Below, one piece after another: positions 15,725-24,286 of a stretch of 35,753 nucleotides of DNA. The position numbers and the translations under genes were made by a program. Position 1 is the first letter of the stretch. Each line of letters starts with the position of its first letter. A model generated the notes under the pieces. It searched no databases, had not been told where the DNA came from, and was given only the letters and a program-made list of their open reading frames with translations. This DNA is from an uncultured Kiritimatiellota bacterium (GTDB lineage: Bacteria > Verrucomicrobiota > Kiritimatiellia > RFP12 > DVOR01), in assembly GCA_944391065.1 (NCBI GenBank), contig CALXSH010000016.1, positions 1 to 35,753 on the forward strand. Reading direction: 5' to 3'.

Positions 15725-16977
15725 TTCGGTTCGCGGCGACGCTGTTGCTGATTCTTGGGATGGGGGGGCAGCTTCTGGCGGCCCTTACCTTCTCCAACGC
15801 GTACGCGTCGCCGCGCAACCGCGAACGCGCCCGTCGGACGTCCACGCAGTACATTATTCTCCATACGACCGAGGCGGAGGCGAATTCTTCGCTAAACAAG
15901 CTGTCGCGCAACGGTGAGGCTCACTACTGCGTCGACCGAAACGGGAAGGTTTACCGCATCGTCGACCGTTCGCGCGTGGCGTATCACTGCGGCACGAGCA
16001 TGTGGATGGGACGGCGCAATCTTGATGAGGTTTCGATTGGTATTGAGGTCGTGGGGTATCACGACCGGGCGCTGACGGTGGCCCAGTATCGGGCCCTGAA
16101 GGAGCTCGTCCATACGCTGCAGAAAACTTACGACGTAAAGGACGCCAATGTGATGCCGCACGCCCAGGTGGCGTACGGCAACCCGAACCGATGGCACCGT
16201 AGCCGCCATCGCGGCCGTAAGCGGTGCGGTATGGGCTATGCCACGCCGGGCGTTCGAAAGCTGTTGGGACTCTCGGAGCGTTGGCTCTCTGACCCGGATG
16301 TCAAGGCCCGCCGCCTCGTGAACGGCGACGCAGAGTTGGCCCTGATTCTCTATTCCCCGAAGGGCGAGCGGCTGCTCCCGTACCGTTTGCCGTCGATGAC
16401 GGCGGAGGAGAAGCCGGCTGTCGGTCCGCGTCGCGACGCGGTGCCTCCGTCGACCCGCGTGGCGGTGGTGAAGAAGGGGCAGTCGGCTTGGGACATTGCC
16501 CGTGACGCTTACAATGCCCCCTCCACCGTCTACATCTTCCCTGACGGCAGCCGTCAGGCCGGGGACAAAGTTCGGAACTGGGCTACCATTCTGCCCGGTA
16601 CGCAGGTGCTGATCGGTGACGGGGATGCCGAGGGGTCGCCTGTGCAGATACTCCCGAAGGGAATGCACCCGACGGCTTTGGTAGGCGACGCCGCGCAGGC
16701 AGCCGACACGTGGTACTTCCGTCCGACGGGCGGTGTCATACAGGGCTCGGCCCTCTCCGACAAGGCGCTGGCGGCGATGCCACCGGAGACGAAGGTGCTG
16801 GTGGGCTATTCCCGCGGCGGGCCGGTGCGCAGTAATCGGCTGCCCTCTCAAATCTGTCCGTCGCAGTGGGATTCCGGCGATACCTTCTATCTGCCGCCTG
16901 GCAAATCGCTGACGCCCTTCCGTGACATGGATATGCGCCGTGTGCCGCCGGGCACTGAAATCTTTTACCGCAACTGA
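15721..16977 (+). CDS. Secreted N-acetylmuramoyl-L-alanine amidase (Amidase_2 type)
   Basis: A 418-residue exported protein. Signal peptide [20 protein letters not shown] is followed by an amidase_2/PGRP-type domain (about residues 40-175). Probable zinc ligands are His48 (IILHTTE), His147 (MPHAQVA) and Cys169 (KRCGMG), and [15 protein letters not shown] is a family hallmark. It should cleave the amide bond between MurNAc and L-Ala in the periplasm. The C-terminal 220 residues contain a short LysM-like or SH3-like stretch ([17 protein letters not shown]) and repeated KVLVG/QVLIG segments whose role is unknown. It overlaps purE by 4 nt, so it is probably co-transcribed. Confidence 0.85.
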   Translation: MIRFAATLLLILGMGGQLLAALTFSNAYASPRNRERARRTSTQYIILHTTEAEANSSLNKLSRNGEAHYCVDRNGKVYRIVDRSRVAYHCGTSMWMGRRNLDEVSIGIEVVGYHDRALTVAQYRALKELVHTLQKTYDVKDANVMPHAQVAYGNPNRWHRSRHRGRKRCGMGYATPGVRKLLGLSERWLSDPDVKARRLVNGDAELALILYSPKGERLLPYRLPSMTAEEKPAVGPRRDAVPPSTRVAVVKKGQSAWDIARDAYNAPSTVYIFPDGSRQAGDKVRNWATILPGTQVLIGDGDAEGSPVQILPKGMHPTALVGDAAQAADTWYFRPTGGVIQGSALSDKALAAMPPETKVLVGYSRGGPVRSNRLPSQICPSQWDSGDTFYLPPGKSLTPFRDMDMRRVPPGTEIFYRN

Positions 16978-16989
16978 CCGGAGGGTCCG

Positions 16990-17754
16990 ATGAACCGTTT
17001 TGTCTGTCTGCTTCTTCTGGGATTGCTTCCGATTCTGTCTTTCGCGGCCGACCCGGTCGGGTGGGGCGTTGTGACGGCGGTTTCGGCCAAGTCTTACGAC
17101 AAGACCGGAGCGGAGACCTCTCCGGTCGCCGGCGGGACGCTCTTTACGCTGGTAAAGGAGGTCTTGGTCAACAAGCAACCGGCGTATCTCATCATGAATC
17201 CCGCGCGTCCCGACGCGCAGCGGATCGTGTTGGCCGAGGACTGCCGGGCCTTCATGGAGGGGGGGCTGATGACGACCGAGGCCTTTGCGCAGGCGGTGGC
17301 CGATGGCGGGGATCTCTCCGCCCTGACGGTCCGGATGCGCCGGCAGAAGTTCGCCGAGAAGTATTACTCGATGATCGCCCAGCGCGAGGCCCTTGTCGAA
17401 AAGGCCCGCGAGGCGCACCTGAGCGGTTCGCCTGCCGGCCGCCTCGCGGAGGCGAAGCGCGAGCTGGCGAAGATCCCCGCCAAGGACAGGGCGCTGGAAC
17501 AGGCCGAAAAGAGGGCGCGTACCAACGCCCAGCGCCTGAAGCTCCGCGATGACCGGAAGGAACTCCGCTATCGCGCCACGGGACTGCGGGCCGAGATCGA
17601 TCGTCTGAAGGAGACCGCCGGGGATTGGGAGAAGGCCCATCCCTTCGATGACAGCGAGGTCCGTAAGAACGGCGTCTACAAGACCCTGACCCGTCAGCTC
17701 GAAGCCATGCGGCCGGACTTTGAGACGCTGCTGAACGGGACTCCGGCGGAGTAA
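16990..17754 (+). CDS. Secreted hypothetical protein with coiled coil
   Basis: A 254-residue protein I do not recognise. It opens with signal peptide MNRFVCLLLLGLLPILSFAA, then a small probably beta-rich domain (residues 25-95). A long charged helical region follows (about 110-245; for example AKRELAKIPAKDRALEQAEK), likely a coiled coil. It has no cysteine-based lipobox. GGAGGG precedes the start, 12 nt after the amidase, so it probably belongs to the same transcript and acts in the periplasm, perhaps in envelope maintenance (inference). A weak terminator follows. Confidence 0.8.
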   Translation: MNRFVCLLLLGLLPILSFAADPVGWGVVTAVSAKSYDKTGAETSPVAGGTLFTLVKEVLVNKQPAYLIMNPARPDAQRIVLAEDCRAFMEGGLMTTEAFAQAVADGGDLSALTVRMRRQKFAEKYYSMIAQREALVEKAREAHLSGSPAGRLAEAKRELAKIPAKDRALEQAEKRARTNAQRLKLRDDRKELRYRATGLRAEIDRLKETAGDWEKAHPFDDSEVRKNGVYKTLTRQLEAMRPDFETLLNGTPAE

Positions 17755-17779
17755 GTCCGCGACGCGGACCAAGACGATA

Positions 17780-17809
17780 CGAAAGGCATCCCGGAAGGGG
17801 TGCCTTTCG
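17780..17809 (+). terminator. Hairpin after the amidase/coiled-coil genes
   Basis: CGAAAGGCATCCC pairs with GGGGTGCCTTTCG around GGAA (one wobble pair). Only TGCTTTC follows rather than a full T-tract, so termination may be partial. Confidence 0.65.
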
Positions 17810-17926
17810 TGCTTTCGGGGCGTTTCAGGTGCGTTCGGGACGCGCGCGACGTGCGCGGACCGGATGGATGGTGGCGACTCCGAAACCGTCGGAAAGCCCT
17901 TTTTTTGCGGGGGCTGACGGATTCGC

Positions 17927-17955
17927 TTGCTTTTTTGCTTGCATTGGCGCATACT
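17927..17955 (+). promoter_or_regulatory. Promoter upstream of the 17990 gene and glgAB
   Basis: TTGCTT at 17927-17932 and CATACT at 17950-17955 with a 17-nt spacer. It would drive the small secreted gene and probably glgA-glgB. Confidence 0.5.
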
Positions 17956-17989
17956 TCCCAGTGTGAAGCTCCGAACTAGGGAGAGATGG

Positions 17990-18478
17990 ATGAAGTCTTG
18001 GATATGCATTCTGCCGATGCTCCTGCTGTGCGTTACGCTGTGGGCCGGAGGGGATTTGGAAGCCTTTTCTGCCCGTCACGAGGCAGATATCGCCGCACGC
18101 GTCAGCGGGGAGAAGAATCCCCGCCGCAAGCTACAGTTGGAGTATCTGCTCCGTCAGCGTTACGACGAAGCCATGCAGCGGCGAATCGAACAACTTGTCA
18201 AAGGTCCCACGCTCGAATCTCCGGAACTGACCGAACTGCGTGCCCGTCGTGACGCGTTGATGAAGGACGTTCGGACGGTGGAGGAGGCCATCGTCAAGGC
18301 CGGCTACGATACCGAGCCGGTGAAAGCCCAGCAGGAGGTCCGCAAGGCCAACGCCGACCGGATCGCCGCGCTATACGACGAACTGTGGCCTGCCGAGGAC
18401 GGCGCCGATGATGAATCTCAGGATGATAACCCGGAGGCCGCCGCGGCTGTGCCGCCGGACGACTTCAGGAAGGAATGA
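17990..18478 (+). CDS. Secreted hypothetical helical protein
   Basis: A 162-residue protein without a recognised family. MKSWICILPMLLLCVTLWAGG is a signal peptide. The rest is strongly charged and helical (EADIAARVSGEKNPRRKLQLEY, EQLVKG, and a DALMKDVRTVEEA-type heptad), ending in an acidic proline/alanine tail. It resembles the 16990 protein in plan but not obviously in sequence. ATG 17990 follows AGGGAGAG; the frame from 17927 would include the promoter. It ends 3 nt before glgA, so the two are co-transcribed. Function unknown. Confidence 0.78.
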   Translation: MKSWICILPMLLLCVTLWAGGDLEAFSARHEADIAARVSGEKNPRRKLQLEYLLRQRYDEAMQRRIEQLVKGPTLESPELTELRARRDALMKDVRTVEEAIVKAGYDTEPVKAQQEVRKANADRIAALYDELWPAEDGADDESQDDNPEAAAAVPPDDFRKE

Positions 18479-18481
18479 GCC

Positions 18482-20050
18482 ATGACACAGACCAAAAGCA
18501 CAGGTAAGCGTAAACCCCGTATTCTGATCGTGACGCCGGAGATCACCTATCTTCCGGCCGGCATGGGCAACATGGCCGACAAGCTGAGCGCCAAGGCTGG
18601 CGGTCTCGCCGATGTTTCGGCCAGCCTTGTGGCCCGTCTCTTTAAGCTGGGGGCGGACGTCCACGTGGCGTTGCCGCACTACCGTCGTATGTTCCATGTA
18701 GACGTGGGTCGCCTAATCAGTGACGAACTCCGCACGTATCAGGCGCACCTGCCCGATTCGCGCATTCACCTGGCCGAGGACCGTTGCTTTTACTACCGCA
18801 ACACTGTTTACTCCCAGGGTGACGAAAATATTCACTTGGCGCTCGCGTTTCAGCGAGAGGTGATCAACAACATCATCCCTACCGTCCAGCCCGACCTGAT
18901 TCACTGTAACGACTGGATGACCGGTCTGATTCCCGCGGCGGCCCGTCGTCTGGGCATTCCCTGCCTCTTCACGATTCACAACATCCACACCGTGCATCGG
19001 TGCCTCGGCGAAATCGAATACGCCGGTATCGACGCGGCCGAATTCTGGCGCAACCTTTATTATTCCCGTCCGCCGGCCGATTATTTCGAGTCGCGTGACA
19101 CCAATCCGGTTGACTTCCTGACCTCGGGTGTTTTCGCTGCGCATTACATCAACTCGGTCTCTCCGACCTTCCTCGAGGAAATCGTCCGCGGTTGGTTCGA
19201 CTTCATCCCCGGCCAGTTCCGCGGCGAAGTCATCGCCAAGTACAACGCGGGCTGCGCCTGCGGCATCCTGAATGCCCCCGACGATAGCTACAATCCGATG
19301 ACCGACGGCAACCTGAAGGTCAATTACGACGCCAAGACGCATCATGCCGCGAAGATCAGCAACAAGATGCAGTTCCAGGAGAAGGTCGGTCTCTTCAAGA
19401 ACCCCGACGCCCCGCTCTTTTTCTGGCCGTCCCGCCTCGACCCCGTCCAGAAGGGCCCGCAGCTGCTGACCGACATCCTCTACAAGACCCTCGAGAAGTA
19501 CCGCGACGACAATATTCAGATTGCCATTGTGGCCAATGGCCCCTATCAGCAGGCCTTCCGCGACATTCTCGGCTTCCACAACCTCTACGGCCGCCTGGCT
19601 GTCGTGGACTTCGATGAACACATTTCGCGTCTGGGCTACGCCTCCAGCGACTTTACCTTTATGCCCTCGCTCTTCGAGCCCTGCGGCCTGCCGCAGATGG
19701 TCGCGCCGATTTACGGTTCGCTCACCATCGCTCACGATACCGGCGGTCTGCACGACACGGTCGAGATGCTCGACGTCGAGCACAACAAGGGCAACGGTTT
19801 TGTCTTCTCGACCTACGACAGTCAGGGCCTCGGTTGGGCCATCGACCGTGCCATGGACTTCTACCGTTTGCCGACGGATGTCCGCGAGGCCCAGGTCGGG
19901 CGCATCATGACCGAGTCCAGCGCCCGCTTCAATCACGAGAAGTGCGCCGCCGAGTACATCCGCATCTACGAGGAAATGCTCCGCCGTCCGCTCACCGAGC
20001 TTTTCGAGGGCGCTGACGCGAGCCAGAATCCTTTCATGGAGAACGCCTAA
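18482..20050 (+). CDS. glgA: Glycogen/starch synthase (GT5)
   Basis: A 522-residue GT5 glycogen synthase that extends alpha-1,4-glucan from an NDP-glucose. The N-terminal Rossmann domain has K38-AGGL (sugar-nucleotide binding), LIHCNDWMTGLIP and FTIHNIHT. The C-terminal domain has PSRLDPVQKGP and E399PCGLPQM, the conserved acid and CGL loop. An extra N-terminal segment (MTQTKSTGKRK) and an insertion around residues 20-35 (LPAGMGNMADKL) are slight departures from the E. coli form. It overlaps glgB by one base (TAATG). Confidence 0.95.
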   Translation: MTQTKSTGKRKPRILIVTPEITYLPAGMGNMADKLSAKAGGLADVSASLVARLFKLGADVHVALPHYRRMFHVDVGRLISDELRTYQAHLPDSRIHLAEDRCFYYRNTVYSQGDENIHLALAFQREVINNIIPTVQPDLIHCNDWMTGLIPAAARRLGIPCLFTIHNIHTVHRCLGEIEYAGIDAAEFWRNLYYSRPPADYFESRDTNPVDFLTSGVFAAHYINSVSPTFLEEIVRGWFDFIPGQFRGEVIAKYNAGCACGILNAPDDSYNPMTDGNLKVNYDAKTHHAAKISNKMQFQEKVGLFKNPDAPLFFWPSRLDPVQKGPQLLTDILYKTLEKYRDDNIQIAIVANGPYQQAFRDILGFHNLYGRLAVVDFDEHISRLGYASSDFTFMPSLFEPCGLPQMVAPIYGSLTIAHDTGGLHDTVEMLDVEHNKGNGFVFSTYDSQGLGWAIDRAMDFYRLPTDVREAQVGRIMTESSARFNHEKCAAEYIRIYEEMLRRPLTELFEGADASQNPFMENA

Positions 20051-22104
20051 TGCCGATTCCGCGTACCCATCTGCTGGACGATCCTTGGTTGGCGCCCTAT
20101 GCCGACCTCGTCGAACGCCGCGCGCGGCGTGCCGAAGACACCGCCGCCCGGCTGACCTCGGGGTCGCGCAAGGCCGCGGACTTGGTGAATTTCGCCAGTG
20201 CCCATGAGTATTACGGACTGCACCGCGACCAGCGCGGTTGGGTCTACCGCGAATGGGCGCCCAATGCCACGCAGATCTGGCTGGTCGGCGACTTTTCGAA
20301 CTGGGAACGCTCGACCGATTTCCTAGCCGTCCGCATCCCGGGCCGCGATGTCTTTGAATGGCGCGGCCCGGCCGATGCCATGAAGCACGGCCAGTTCTAC
20401 CGTCTCGAAGTCTGCTGGGACGGCGGCCGGGGTGAACGCATTCCGGCCTATGTCCGCCGCGTCGTGCAGGACCCCGAGACCGGGCTCTTCGCGGCTCAGG
20501 TCTGGGATCCGCCCGAGCCCTATATCTGGAAGCACTCCTTCGTCCGTGATGACGTTTCGCCGGTGATCTACGAGGCGCATGTCGGCATGGCCCAGGAGAC
20601 CGAGGGCGTCGGCACATACCGTGAGTTCGCCGACACTATCCTGCCGCGCATTAAAAAGGCGGGGTACAACACGGTCCAGCTGATGGGTATCATGGAGCAT
20701 CCGTACTACGGCAGCTTCGGATACCACGTCTCCAGTTTCTTTGCGGCCAGTTCCCGCTTCGGTGACCCGGAGGACCTGAAGTCTCTGATTGACACGGCCC
20801 ACGGCATGGGTCTTGCGGTCATCATGGATATCGTCCACTCTCACGCGGTGCGCAACGAACGCGACGGCCTCTCCTGTTTTGACGGCACGACCTACCAATA
20901 CTTTCATGACGGCTCCCGCGGCTGGCATGACGCTTGGGATTCGCGGTGCTTCGACTACGGCAAGACCGACGTGCTTCACTTCCTGCTCTCCAACTGCCGC
21001 TTTTGGCTTGATGAGTATCATTTTGACGGTTACCGTTTCGACGGCGTGACCTCGATGCTCTATCTCCATCACGGACTCGGCGTGGACTTCGGCAATTATG
21101 GGATGTACTTTGACGCCTCCGTCGACGAGGATGCTTACACCTATCTCTCGCTGGCCAATACGGTTATTCACACCGTTCGTCCCGACGCCCTCACGGTCGC
21201 CGAGGATGTGAGCGGCATGCCCGGTATCGCCGCGCCACCTGAGGACAAGGGGGCCGGTTTCGACTACCGTATGGCCATGGGCGTGCCGGAATGTTGGTTC
21301 CGCTTGGTCCGCGACGTCCGCGACGAAGACTGGTCGGTCGGCTTTCTCTGGCACGAATTGACCAACCGCCGCGCCGACGAACGGACAGTCAGCTACGTCG
21401 AGAGCCATGACCAGGCTCTCGTCGGCGGCAAGAGCTTCATCTTCCAGATGATTGACAAGGAGATGTACGACTCCATGCACGTGGGGTCGCAGAACCTCTT
21501 GGTCGACCGCGGCATTGCCATTCACAAGATGGCCCGCTTGGCCACGCTGGGTACCTGCTGTGCCTATCTGAACTTCATGGGCAACGAGTTTGGCCATCCC
21601 GAATGGATCGATTTCCCGCGTGAGGGCAACAACAACAGCTACCACTATGCCCGCCGTCAGTGGTCGCTGCGTGACAACCCTGAGCTACGCTTCAAGGGCT
21701 TGGGTGACTTCGACGAGGCCATGATGAAGCTGATCGTCGGGGAGAAAATCCTCGAAGGGACCTATCCGCGGCGTGTCTTTTCCAATGACGAGGACAAGAT
21801 CCTGGCCTTCATGCGCGGGGACCTGCTCTTTGTCTTCAACTTCCATGGCGAACGTTCCCAGGCCGATTATCCGCTGATTGTGCCGCCGGGCGAGTACCGT
21901 CACGTGCTCGACACCGACAGCAAGGCCTTCGGCGGCTTCGGGCGCATCGAGGCGGGGCAGACCTTCCCGCTGACGACGATTGAGCGGGCCAAAGAGCTCT
22001 GCTTCGCCATTCGGCTCTATGTGCCGGCACGCACGGCTGTGGTGCTCCGGCGCACGCCGCCCACCGGCGGTTCGGCTCCCATCATCGCCCCGAAAGAGGC
22101 CTGA
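20050..22104 (+). CDS. glgB: 1,4-alpha-glucan branching enzyme (eukaryotic-type GH13)
   Basis: A 684-residue branching enzyme that introduces alpha-1,6 branches into glycogen. It has an N-terminal CBM48-like domain (VYREWAPNATQIWLVGDFSNW) and a GH13 barrel with nucleophile Asp331 (YHFDGYRFDGVTS), acid/base Glu385 (LTVAEDVSGM) and Asp454 (ESHDQAL), then a C-terminal all-beta domain. NEFGHPEWIDFPREGN is typical of the eukaryotic-like GH13_8 branch rather than the common bacterial GH13_9. It is coupled to glgA by a one-base overlap; together they form a small glycogen synthesis operon, with no glgC or phosphorylase in view. Confidence 0.95.
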   Translation: MPIPRTHLLDDPWLAPYADLVERRARRAEDTAARLTSGSRKAADLVNFASAHEYYGLHRDQRGWVYREWAPNATQIWLVGDFSNWERSTDFLAVRIPGRDVFEWRGPADAMKHGQFYRLEVCWDGGRGERIPAYVRRVVQDPETGLFAAQVWDPPEPYIWKHSFVRDDVSPVIYEAHVGMAQETEGVGTYREFADTILPRIKKAGYNTVQLMGIMEHPYYGSFGYHVSSFFAASSRFGDPEDLKSLIDTAHGMGLAVIMDIVHSHAVRNERDGLSCFDGTTYQYFHDGSRGWHDAWDSRCFDYGKTDVLHFLLSNCRFWLDEYHFDGYRFDGVTSMLYLHHGLGVDFGNYGMYFDASVDEDAYTYLSLANTVIHTVRPDALTVAEDVSGMPGIAAPPEDKGAGFDYRMAMGVPECWFRLVRDVRDEDWSVGFLWHELTNRRADERTVSYVESHDQALVGGKSFIFQMIDKEMYDSMHVGSQNLLVDRGIAIHKMARLATLGTCCAYLNFMGNEFGHPEWIDFPREGNNNSYHYARRQWSLRDNPELRFKGLGDFDEAMMKLIVGEKILEGTYPRRVFSNDEDKILAFMRGDLLFVFNFHGERSQADYPLIVPPGEYRHVLDTDSKAFGGFGRIEAGQTFPLTTIERAKELCFAIRLYVPARTAVVLRRTPPTGGSAPIIAPKEA

Positions 22105-22110
22105 GACAGG

Positions 22111-22158
22111 CCGGACGCGGTCCGGTTTACCGTCCTGCCCGCCGGATCGGCGGGCAGG
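22111..22158 (+). terminator. Two tandem hairpins between glgB and ispD
   Basis: CCGGAC-GCG-GTCCGG (22111-22125) is followed by CCTGCCCGCCG-GAT-CGGCGGGCAGG (22134-22158), a perfect 11-bp stem. Neither has a T-tract beyond TTT, so this may be a Rho-assisted stop, a 3'-end stabiliser or an attenuator before ispD. Confidence 0.5.
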
Positions 22159-22189
22159 CTGTGAAAGCACGTGAGATGGAGGATTCGAG

Positions 22190-22873
22190 ATGGTAACGGC
22201 CATTGTTCTGGCTTCCGGTAAGGGAACCCGCATGGGGCCCGGTGTCGATAAATGCTTTCTTTCGCTTGGAGCGAAACCGGTTGTGGCCTGGTCACTTCTG
22301 GCTTTTGAGAAATGCAGTGAGGTCGACTCCATTATCCTGACCGTCCGCAAAGACCAGTTGGCCGCCGCCAAAGGGCTCAAGGTGATGTTCGGCATCGGCA
22401 AACTCCGGGAAATTGTCGTCGGCGGCGCCCGTCGCCAGGACTCCGTCTTTGCCGCGTTGCGCGAAGTTGACCCCGACACCCGCTACATTGTCGTCCACGA
22501 TGCCGCGCGCCCCTGCGTGACGCCTGAGCTCATCCGCGAAACCCTGAAGTTCGCCAAGCGCTACGGCAGCGGTATCGTCGCTCAGCCCTGCGTTGACACG
22601 ATCAAGGTCGCCGGCAAGGGCATGATGGTCGAATCGACCCCCGACCGCTCCACCCTCTGGGCCGTCCAGACTCCGCAGGCCTTCCAAGCCGACAAACTCA
22701 TCGCGGCCTACGAGTGCTACGGCGACGACAAGACCAAAACCTTTACCGACGATGCCGCCATCGTCGAGGCCGACGGCATGCAGACGCGTCTGGTCAAGTG
22801 GGACGCGCCAAACCCCAAAATCACTACCCCGATTGACCTGATGGTCGCGGCCGCCATTCTGCGGCTGAGCTGA
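22190..22873 (+). CDS. ispD: 2-C-methyl-D-erythritol 4-phosphate cytidylyltransferase
   Basis: A 227-residue IspD of the MEP isoprenoid pathway; it joins CTP and MEP to CDP-ME. The CTP-binding loop is LASGKGTRMGPGVDK. GGARRQDSVFAAL, VVHDAARPCVTPELI, WAVQTPQAF, FTDDAAIVE and PKITTPIDL are family motifs in the expected order. GGAGG at about 22178 precedes the start. The small metallophosphatase gene follows after 36 nt. Confidence 0.96.
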   Translation: MVTAIVLASGKGTRMGPGVDKCFLSLGAKPVVAWSLLAFEKCSEVDSIILTVRKDQLAAAKGLKVMFGIGKLREIVVGGARRQDSVFAALREVDPDTRYIVVHDAARPCVTPELIRETLKFAKRYGSGIVAQPCVDTIKVAGKGMMVESTPDRSTLWAVQTPQAFQADKLIAAYECYGDDKTKTFTDDAAIVEADGMQTRLVKWDAPNPKITTPIDLMVAAAILRLS

Positions 22874-22909
22874 GTCGCAGACAAGGCTATCTGACAGGAG
22901 CCATACGTT

Positions 22910-23668
22910 ATGGGACGCGTTCGGCGTTATGCCATTCTCTCCGATATCCATGCCAACATTGAGGCCTTGGAGGCCGTTCTGCGTGACATCGATACCCAGC
23001 GTATCGATGACATCGTCTGTCTGGGCGATGTCGTTGGCTACAATGCCGCCCCGGTTGAGTGCATCCGTCGGATCCGTAGCCTCGGCTGCCGTACCGTCAA
23101 GGGCAATCACGACCACTACTGCTCCTCCCCGGAGGTCAATCTCGACGACTTCCAGCCCAATGCCGCCAGCGTCATCGCCTGGACGCGCCGGATGCTGGGG
23201 GACGACGACATGGCCTGGCTCCACAATCTGCCCATGCAGCTCACGTACATGGGATTCACCATGGTCCATTCTACCCTCGATTGCCCCGCGTCTTTCCGCT
23301 ACGCGTTCGAACCCGAGGATGCCGCGGATAGTTTCAACTGCCAGCGTTCCCGCGTCTGCTTCCACGGTCACACGCATGTCCCCTGCATCTTCTATCGTCC
23401 CGCGGGCGGCGACCGCAATGATATCCGCCTTTTCGGTCCGGCCGACGGCAAACTCGAGAGTGGCAACTACTTCATCAACGTCGGCTCCGTCGGCCAGCCT
23501 CGCGACGGCAATTCCGAGGCCTGTTATGCCATCTTCACCATGGATGGCATGACCGATCTTTCCATCGCCTTCCGACGCGTCGATTACGATCTCGAGACGG
23601 CTGTTCAGCGCATCGAGACCGCTGGCCTGCCAGAACGTCTCGCGACCCGTCTCTATAAGGGTGTCTGA
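22910..23668 (+). CDS. Calcineurin-like metallophosphoesterase (YfcE/MJ0936 type)
   Basis: A 252-residue phosphoesterase with the complete di-metal motif set: SDIHAN, GDVVGYNA, GNHDH, and GHTHVP near residue 160. NVGSVGQPRDGN is the hallmark of the small bacterial and archaeal YfcE-like group. It probably hydrolyses phosphodiesters in the cytoplasm; the natural substrate is unknown. Its stop overlaps the following prepilin-like gene by one base (TGATG). Confidence 0.92.
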   Translation: MGRVRRYAILSDIHANIEALEAVLRDIDTQRIDDIVCLGDVVGYNAAPVECIRRIRSLGCRTVKGNHDHYCSSPEVNLDDFQPNAASVIAWTRRMLGDDDMAWLHNLPMQLTYMGFTMVHSTLDCPASFRYAFEPEDAADSFNCQRSRVCFHGHTHVPCIFYRPAGGDRNDIRLFGPADGKLESGNYFINVGSVGQPRDGNSEACYAIFTMDGMTDLSIAFRRVDYDLETAVQRIETAGLPERLATRLYKGV

Positions 23669-24159
23669 TGTCGGTCCGCCCACGTTCACGCCGCTGCGGA
23701 CAGGCGCTGACGGAGTTGACCGTGGCACTGGTGGTCCTGGTGGTGCTGACGGTCGCCGCGGCCCAGCTCGCGCGGCTCTGTGTCCACAGGGTCCGTATGC
23801 GGCAGGATGCCCGTGCCGAAGCCGGTCTCAATGCCCTCCGTGCCCGTGCCGACGGTGTGGCCGGCCAGGGTCGCGACACGGCCGTCGCCCTCCACCCGAT
23901 GAACCGGGTCAACGCCTACACCCGCCTCGGCGAGGCGTCGCTTCCGCGCCTCTCCCGCCTTCCCGCCTCCCACTATACTCTGCAGACCCGTCTCAATCCC
24001 GATGACGAGCTTGGCCTTGTCAGGGGGATACGCTCCGAACGCGTCACGGTTGACGAAGCCTTTGCCGACCTGATTTGGCCCAAAGACACCGTCCTGTTGC
24101 GCGAAGAAGCGCTCTTTCCCACGCTCAGCGGTCTTGCTGAACCGACTGCCGCGGAGTAG
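23668..24159 (+). CDS. Prepilin-like (TadE-like) hypothetical protein
   Basis: A 163-residue protein. Basic start MSVRPRSRRCG is followed by QALTE and a long hydrophobic helix (LTVALVVLVVLTVAAAQLA). A Gly at -1 and Glu at +5 just before the helix is the classical type IV prepilin peptidase site, and GQALTE also recalls TadE/TadG proteins. The soluble part has no recognised motif. It stands alone, with no pilus assembly or peptidase gene in the window, coupled to the metallophosphatase. It is probably a minor or pseudopilin exported by a system encoded elsewhere. Confidence 0.7.
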   Translation: MSVRPRSRRCGQALTELTVALVVLVVLTVAAAQLARLCVHRVRMRQDARAEAGLNALRARADGVAGQGRDTAVALHPMNRVNAYTRLGEASLPRLSRLPASHYTLQTRLNPDDELGLVRGIRSERVTVDEAFADLIWPKDTVLLREEALFPTLSGLAEPTAAE

Positions 24160-24225
24160 GGGCCGGCGCTTCCCCAGAACGCTTCGCACCTGATTGGCGC
24201 CGGGGGCGTGGCCGGGCGGGTATTT

Positions 24226-24260
24226 TTGTTTTTACGGCGTAATGTGGTACAGTATTACGC
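24226..24260 (+). promoter_or_regulatory. aspS promoter with overlapping inverted repeat
   Basis: TTGTTT (24226-24231), 16 nt, TACAGT (24248-24253) with TGG before it. GCGTAAT at 24237-24243 and ATTACGC at 24254-24260 form a perfect 7-bp inverted repeat straddling the -10, a good candidate operator. Confidence 0.55.
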
Positions 24261-24286
24261 GATTTTTCCACAGAAAGTGAGCCCTT

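Noticed and set aside
15892..18009. 705-codon minus-strand open frame
   Set aside because: Runs antisense across the amidase, a terminator and two genes with signal peptides; no coherent domain.
22292..23728. 478-codon minus-strand open frame
   Set aside because: Antisense to ispD and the metallophosphatase, both of which have full motif sets.
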